Below are positions 57,882 through 64,000 of a DNA stretch of 64,000 bases, one piece after another; the stretch's first letter is position 1; every line of letters starts with the position of its first letter. The DNA comes from Aquanectria penicillioides (lineage: Eukaryota; Ascomycota; Sordariomycetes; Hypocreales; Nectriaceae). The stretch covers positions 558,001 through 622,000 of the forward strand of contig PYIU01000007.1 of the NCBI GenBank assembly GCA_003415625.1. The letters run 5' to 3'. Made by a program: the position numbers and the translations under genes. The notes under the pieces are model-generated. The model did no database searches. It was given only the letters and a program-made list of their open reading frames with translations, and was not told the origin of the DNA.

Positions 57882-58343
57882 GATTGCGGCTATATCTCTG
57901 CCGATACAGGCGCCGACATTCGGACCCGCGACGAGAACAGAATTCCACCTTGAAGGGATGAGTTGAGCTGCCTCGTTTCCGTGCCACTCATTAAGCTCAA
58001 TGGGAGGCGCGTCCTGGACGCGGTTTGGCCTTTCAGCCTCGCCAAGCCACGCCGGCAAAAGGGGCACGTGGGGTGTGGCGCAGGCCAGGCTGCACGTCTC
58101 TCTTCGTGGTCCTGGACCTTAGCTCCAGCTATCAAGCCAGATCTTAGGGGTCAGCTTCCAACGGCGGCTTGACCATCTTATTCCAGCTCCACCTTCACCA
58201 CCAGCGCCGGGGAATCCGCAACTGTCGACGACTGTCACTGCGGCGCTTGATTCTTCTCTCGCAGCTTTCACGGCGGTTCTGGTACTTCAGCAACAGTCAT
58301 CTGTTCCTGATACACCAGCCGCGACAAAGAAGCCACCGCCGCC
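57882..58343. promoter_or_regulatory. Shared upstream region of HIR3 and exomer gene
   Basis: 462 bp between divergent starts. No ORF is supported. A gggcacgtgggg E-box-like CACGTG lies at about 58060-58071. Confidence 0.55.
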
Positions 58344-60732
58344 ATGGTCGCGCCAGCGGTGCCTGAGTGAGTGCAGCCTACCGGGTGGTCTCGTGCCAGC
58401 CATGAACTGACTTTGGATTAGGATCACTGAGGAGATTCTGCACGAGTCAATTGATGCCAGAACCGAATCGCTTGCGGGGCTTCGGGAGCTTGGTCCTCCC
58501 GACCTTGTTCACCTCCTGAAGCATGCCGTCCGAAACCCGACGAAGCAGGTGCGCAAGCTGACGCAGCGCAAACGAGTTGAACGAATTACTGATATCCCCT
58601 AGACCGGCGTCTATCATCACGTTACCGGCGTCGATGCCTCCTCCTCGGCTAGTCTCGCGGCATACATTAACACCCTGACCTATAAGGAGCATGGGCCTAA
58701 TGCCGTCAACAAGATTGTGGAAGGTGTCTATTGGTAAGTCACCCCCATGCCTTGGCACCGAGCGCCTGGCATGGACCGAGCTAATCGTTGATCAGCTGCT
58801 ATAATGCCTTTTCACGACTAGACATGCGCGTGCATGTCTCCATCCCCGGAACCGTAGAGAGCTACTGCGTCGACGAGCGAGGCGAGAAGAGAAAGGCGTC
58901 CGAGGAGCTCTGGTTGGAGACCTACCTGTGCAGCGTTCTGCGAGCATACTCGTATGCCGACGACGGCAGCGGCGACACTATCCGAAAGATCATGGGCGTG
59001 CGACGATTCAACCCTGTGACGAATACCGAGACGGAACACCGCTTCTTGCACGCTGCCGAGCAGCTTTTCTTCCGAGGTACGCCTATCAGCCGAGAAGCAA
59101 AATACAGCCATGAACTAACAACGCCCAGGATGGCAGTTGGGATCCGACTCGGTGGTCCAGGTACCCACCAACGTTTCCAACCACCTGACCACTGGTCTCC
59201 TCAAGTATCTCGAAACGACCGGTCGATATGCTTCAGGGATCAATTTGTTCGAGAAGCTCCGAACCCAGAGCATCGAAGTTTCGTCGTTACTTTCCAAAGT
59301 CATGTTTATGGGTAACGAAGAAGTTTCAGGAGTTAGGACCCTTCACCAGGCGCTCAAGGAGACCCCTATGGACTACGTCATGCTTGACACTCAAGCCGAA
59401 TTCCTCCTAAAAAAGGCCAACAACGCACCATCTCCAGAAATTCGCGAGGAGAGACTCAAGATGGCTCTTGCTTGCGCTGATCGCGGCACGATCGCGGCAC
59501 CGACCGAGTTCAGCACCTGGGCTCGTCTTGCGCAAGTGTATGTAGCGCTTGAGGACTGGGACAACGCCTTGACGATTCTCAACTCTTGTCCCATGTTTAC
59601 ATACCAGGACAAGGACGCTCCTTTAATGCCTGAGCCAAAGGAGGTCCATTTGCCGACGCTGCCGGAAACTCGACTTGACGAGATTGACAGCGAACCTGAA
59701 TCTCGATATTCTGAACATGTTGATCCCAGTTTGCTCAATCTTCGAGCGGCAGCTTACCGGGGCACGTTCAAGAAGGCATACGAGATTTTGACAGAGATGA
59801 CGTCTAGAATCGGGTGGGACCAGCTTTTGAAGATTCGTAGCAATGTGTTTGTCATGGAGGATGAGTACCGCACTGAGAAGCAAGAGGCCACTCAACCAAC
59901 CGGGACCCGAAACGCCAGCACGGATGGTCTGCGTGGTTCTCCCGAGGAAGCTGCCAATGGAGAAGAGCCGGCAGAGTCTGCTGCACATGCGGAGAAGCCC
60001 GCTGAGACGGAGTCGACTGCAGAGACTCTGGCAGCCAATGGTCAAGAAAACGGCGAGGAGGAGAGTGTTGAGAAGCCCTCGAACACCATCGACCCTGGCG
60101 AGGTGAAGGGCGACTCCGAAAACGTGAGTGCTAGCAGCAAAGGAAACGAGAACCGCCGAGGCACTAATAGCTAACCTTGACGATGATAGGGGTCCAAGAA
60201 TGAAGACACTTTGACGAAGCTCAACACCAAACGACTCTGCGAGCGTTGGCTTGATAGCTTGTTCATGGTTCTGTACGAAGATCTTCGCGTCTACACTATT
60301 TGGCGAACGCAGATGGCACAGTATCGGGCTCAGAAGATCCAGTACGCCAAGTCAGCCGAGGAGTGGGAGATTCTCGGAGCTCTTGCCGAACGCCTTCAAC
60401 ACAACGACGAAGCCGTCGAGGCCTACCGCGCTTGTCTGTCGCTGCGCTTCAGTCCCAAGGCGCTAGCCGGCATCCTGCGCATGTTTGAGAAGACGAAGAG
60501 CACCCGCGAGACGGTGGCGTCGGTCATCCGCCTCGTGACTTGGCAATACCGATGGTACAGCGAGTTCAGCCCCGAGCTGCTGCATACGATCCGCACACTC
60601 ATCGAGGACGAGGGAGCCGTCAAGGTCCGCAGCATCATACAGGCAACGAGCTTGCCGCAAAACGTGCTAGACTTGACGCACCACTACGCGGCATTGTGTG
60701 CGACCTTCCGAAGCAGTGGAACCGACGGTTAG
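58344..60732 (+). CDS. Exomer cargo adaptor, ChAPs family (Bch1/Bud7/Chs6-like)
   Basis: A Chs5-Arf1-binding protein of 699 aa; in yeast these adaptors carry chitin synthase and other cargo from the trans-Golgi to the cell surface. Six exons: 58344-58366, 58422-58548, 58603-58733, 58796-59076, 59129-60123 and 60190-60732. An in-frame TAG at 58600-58602 is not a lesion: it ends a 54-nt intron (58549-58602), whose removal gives NPTKQ-TGVYHHVTGVDASSS, as in relatives. Core blocks are AAYINTLTYKEHGPNAVNKI, CYNAFSRLDMRV, GTVESYCVDE, the TPR-like stretch AALACADRG...TWARLAQVYVALEDWDNAL and, at the end, NTKRLCERWLDSLFMVLYEDLRVYTIW. A low-complexity Glu/Ala-rich insert (QEATQ...KPSNT) sits before the last intron. 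Confidence 0.94.
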
Positions 60733-61416
60733 GTCTGATATGATACAAGACGTAGCCAGGGTTGATCCGAGGGGTTCGAGCATGTTATTTTGGAGGACAA
60801 GTGAAGTGTCTCCGGGTTGAGAATTCCTTTGGCAGTCATGGAAATGCGCAGGGGATAGACGCTGTGAAGGAGGAGGCGTACGTGATGTATGTAGCGGGCC
60901 CGGCAAGCTGGGTTGACTTCCGGGAGCGTGCAATCTCGAATTTAAAACTAATACACTTTCAAGTATGACCCGCGTTGAAATGATGAAAGAATATTGGCGG
61001 AACGGGTGATAATCATAGTGTAATTGTGATTGGTCATTGACGGCATTTGCTTCAGTCAAGCTCAACTCTTGACAGGCTACCCAGTTGGGTAGTTGCCAAT
61101 GGCAGCAACGGAGAGACAAAACCGTCTGGTAGATTATTAATAAGCACTCTGCTTCAAAATATCTGCTGCAGACTGCAGTGCACCGAGCCCACTAAATTAA
61201 TTTAACTGGTAGCGGATGACCCCGCGCGGGGCATCCACCAACGACTTTCTCAGCCAAAATTTTGGCTGCTCCAAATTCAGCCTCCTAATGGGCTTTCTGC
61301 AGACAACACCATCACCACCTACCAGCTGCCTTGCTCACCAACACCAAACCGCCTCCGCTCGTTGAACCGACGAATCTTCCGCAAACCCCTTGAACTTGGA
61401 AGACCAAACGCACATA
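60733..61416. other. Intergenic
   Basis: About 680 bp between two plus-strand housekeeping genes, with the GPN1 promoter. No other supported feature. Confidence 0.45.
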
Positions 61417-62633
61417 ATGGCTTCTACTTCCGCTGCCGACGCTGCCTCGCAGCCTGTCGCTATCGTCTGCGTCGGCATGGCAGGCAAGCTCTCCCAGGCT
61501 CCCTCACCGTCCCCGGCTCCCTCCGTTCTAACCCTTCGCCCTTAGGATCCGGAAAGACTACATTCATGCGGCGAATCACCTCCCATCTCCACGAGAAGCA
61601 GACTCCTCCCTACGTCATCAACCTCGACCCTGCCGTGCTGTCCGTCCCCTTCGAGTCCAACATTGACATCCGTGATTCCGTCAACTACGAAGAGGTCATG
61701 AAGCAGTACAACCTTGGCCCGAACGGCGGCATCCTGACCTCCCTTAACCTCTTTGCGACAAAGGTGGATCAGATTGTCAACTTACTCGAGAAGCGCGCCA
61801 AGCCCGACCCCGAGAAGCCCGACCGCAAGCCCATCGACCGAATCTTGGTGGACACGCCCGGTCAGATTGAAGTCTTTGTTTGGTCAGCCTCTGGAACTAT
61901 CCTTCTCGAGTCCCTTGCTTCTTCTTTCCCTACCGTCATTGCCTATGTCATCGATACCCCCCGTACTGCCTCGACCTCGACCTTCATGTCCAACATGCTC
62001 TACGCCTGCTCTATCCTCTACAAGACCAAGCTGCCGATGATCTTGGTCTTCAACAAGACTGATGTCAAGGACGCCGAGTTTGCGAAGGAGTGGATGACCG
62101 ACTTCGAGGCTTTCCAGGAGGCCCTTCGACGAGACGAGGAAGCAGATGCCATGGGCGGCGTCGAGGGCGGTGGCCACGGAGGCAGTGGATACATGGGCAG
62201 CTTGCTCAACTCCATGAGTCTTATGCTCGAAGAATTTTATTCTCACCTTAGCGTTGTTGGTGTGAGCTCCCGACTTGGCACTGGCGTGGACGAATTCTTT
62301 GAGGCCGTGGAGGAGAAGAAGCAAGAATTTATTCGAGACTACCTCCCTGAACTGGAGAGGAGACGAGAGGAGCGAGAGAAGCAGAAGAAGGAGACGCGGG
62401 AAAAGGAATTGGATAAGATGATGCAGGGTATGTCGGTCGGCGCACAGAAGCCGGCGCCGAAAGTGGACGATGACGACGACGTGGACGTTGCAAGCGACGA
62501 TGACTCGGACGACTCAGATGACGAGGCGAAGAAGCAAGGCCTTCAAGACAGGTATCAAGCCGCCATGGGCGACCAAGATGACTCTGTCATGGCGGACGCC
62601 AGTTTCGCAAAGTATCTTTACACTCAGAGGTAA
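61417..62633 (+). CDS. NPA3: GPN-loop GTPase 1 (Npa3/GPN1)
   Basis: GPN-loop GTPase of 384 aa, essential in yeast for assembly and nuclear import of RNA polymerase II. Exon 1 (61417-61483) encodes [22 protein letters not shown]; exon 2 (61546-62633) starts SGKTTFMRR, so the P-loop GMAGSGKTT is formed across the intron. The 62-nt intron begins GC (gcaagc) and ends cttag with branch ttctaac, so it is a GC-AG intron. Other motifs: the GPN loop (LGPNGGI), DTPGQIEVF, and NKTD. A Lys/Arg/Glu coiled segment and an acidic Asp/Ser tail follow. An ORF reading through the intron has an open frame but lacks a proper P-loop. It converges on RPB12, whose stop is about 345 bp away. Confidence 0.95.
61484..61545 (+). 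other. GC-AG intron in GPN1
   Basis: The donor is G|GCAAGC, the acceptor CCCTTAG and the branch TTCTAAC. Its length is not a multiple of three, and removing it restores the Walker A motif. Confidence 0.88.
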
Positions 62634-62978
62634 TACAAAAAAGAGAAGCATTCTCCAACAGCAGCACAAGTGGCGTTTAGGGGGCAACCATGGAACGATT
62701 TGCATTAAAGAAGGGAAGGATGAATGGAATGATGGATGGGTTCATTTTTTGTTCAATTTTTTATTTATTTAGATACCGAAGGCAACTTTTCGAACAAGGA
62801 AAGAAAGAGTAATCGGACGGCGTTGATATCCCCATGCCTGTCGTTGATGTCGTCTCTATGGTCTTCCTACGTCGTTTTCAACCCGTGTCCCAGACCCCAA
62901 AACTCCCTTGAACCCCTTGGAAATCCATATCTCGCATGCGATGTTCTGTGCTGTTTTATGTGTATAGTTGCCTAACGC
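62634..62978. other. Intergenic between convergent GPN1 and RPB12
   Basis: 345 bp with both 3' ends. A T-rich stretch (ttttttgttcaattttttatttattt) lies at 62745-62770. No gene. Confidence 0.5.
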
Positions 62979-63269
62979 TTATCGGGCTTCGAACTGGACC
63001 ATTCTGCGCCGCCGTCACCAGTCAGCAACAGCCGCCGCCGGATTAAAGAAGAGAAGGGCTGCAGAGACTCACCGCTTAGTGCGCTCCTTGTAGAGCACAC
63101 GGCCGGCGCAGTGCGGGCAGGCGACGAGGGCATCCTTGCTGAGGTTGACCTGGCCACCGCAGTCGCCGCACAGGTAGGTCATGACGGAGCGGGAGTCGTG
63201 GGCGTCGCGGGTAGCACCGCGCTGGGCGCCCGAGGAGGCGGTGGGGACCTGGTACTCTTCGCGAGGCAT
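62979..63269 (-). CDS. RPB12: RNA polymerases I/II/III common subunit Rpb12 (RPABC4)
   Basis: Small zinc-binding subunit shared by the three nuclear RNA polymerases, 73 aa. Exons are 63269-63073 and 63003-62979 with a 69-nt intron (gtgagt...gcgcag). The zinc ribbon YLCGDCGGQVNL...CPHCAGRVLYKERTKR gives the four Cys, and the second exon supplies RMVQFEAR, the conserved C-terminus. The N-terminal 30 residues are a Ser/Arg-rich extension not needed for the fold. Its tail-to-tail neighbour is GPN1, a factor in polymerase assembly. Confidence 0.95.
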
Positions 63270-64000
63270 GGTTGCTTTCTGTCTGGATGCGACTGAGGGA
63301 GTTGGTGGTTTGTGACGAGGTTTGCGATATGCGATTTGCGGCGGCGGTGGTGGTGGCGGGGGAAAAAGAATGCTTGCTTGGTCATGGTTTGGCGGTGGGC
63401 GGAAATATTTCCGGCAGAATTTTCCCAGGCGGTGAGAGAGGGAGTGATGGCTCAGGTCGCGACGTCAGTTGAACAAGCCGACGAACCACAGACACGGGAA
63501 GGATAAGTGATGTTTTATTAATCGAAATAGAATTAGTTTTTTTTATCCGTATATATTTCTTAAATATTCTCTTTCATTTTGCGTAAAATTCAAGGTTCAT
63601 GTGGGCCGACATATGTTCACTGATGTGTCGTGACATGGCATCGTGCTGGCTGTCAGCGGTGTCATTCAACTTGAACAACACAAGTCGTCCCCCTCCTGCG
63701 ACTCTCTCGGCTCTTTAAACCGCTTCATTACCGATAAGAAAGATACCTCATACTTGAATTCCATGGACTAGTGCTGGGAGTTTTATCAAATTCTACCTAT
63801 ATTCTCTTTCTTTCCCTTTTCTCGAATTTATACTCGGCATACTCCACGTTAATCCAACCGCTTGACTAAACAGGCGACCCGATAGATACCGAACACTCAT
63901 GCTCTAGGTTATATCCCTTCAATTGTTTTCAAGGAAGATGGGATAAGCTCGGGGGGTATCTTTCCCGCCTAGAGCTTCTTCTTTTAACATCTACCACAGA
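63270..64000. other. Right-edge intergenic region
   Basis: 731 bp upstream of RPB12, running to the window edge, with its promoter. AT-rich from about 63500. No supported gene; a gene could begin beyond the edge. Confidence 0.45.

Noticed and set aside
58600..58602. In-frame TAG in the exomer gene, apparently a nonsense mutation
   Set aside because: It is the end of a 54-nt intron; splicing restores a continuous conserved protein.

Overview
The window is nuclear DNA of a filamentous ascomycete, most likely a sordariomycete of the order Hypocreales. Short 48-70 nt introns with GT..AG ends and CTAAC-like branch sites break most genes. The gene content is typical of these fungi: HIR3, exomer ChAPs, RRP3, Ppan/Ssf1, GPN1, a rhodopsin-domain membrane protein and an AA14-like LPMO. 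One transposon carries the C-to-T/G-to-A scars of repeat-induced point mutation (RIP). The spliced gene models below were joined by eye, and their exon lengths add up to whole codons throughout.

Layout. 0-8.2 kb: a divergent MFS sugar-transporter / GH1 beta-glucosidase pair. The glucosidase is split by a 5.5-kb RIP-mutated Ty1/copia LTR element on the minus strand (259-bp LTRs, target duplication CACAT). 9-14 kb: a secreted amidase and a rhodopsin-domain 7TM protein. 14-19.2 kb: a gene desert. 19.2-20.6 kb: a DUF1338 (2-oxoadipate dioxygenase/decarboxylase type) gene with two apparent frameshifts. 21.8-28.7 kb: a D-2-hydroxyacid dehydrogenase, a mitochondrial PP2C phosphatase, and a divergent ribosome-biogenesis pair (SSF1/PPAN and RRP3). 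30-36 kb: an AA14-like LPMO, an FAD monooxygenase and an MFS drug/polyamine transporter. 37.7-42.5 kb: a large Mx-like dynamin with a glycine/FG-rich, nucleoporin-like tail, and an F-box protein.

42.8-50.3 kb looks like a small co-regulated cluster: a decayed SDR, a 2-oxoglutarate/Fe(II) dioxygenase, a Zn2Cys6 regulator and an NCS1 (uracil/allantoin-type) permease. Copies of one palindrome, CTCG(G/C)CCGAG, lie upstream of every member, including the pseudogene. This is the best candidate here for an undescribed system.

50.8-63.3 kb is housekeeping: an intron-containing tRNA-Tyr, HIR3, an exomer ChAPs protein, GPN1 (with a GC-AG intron) and RPB12, which lies tail to tail with GPN1. Several catabolic genes in the window are broken (GH1, DUF1338, SDR and perhaps the sugar transporter) while the housekeeping genes are intact.
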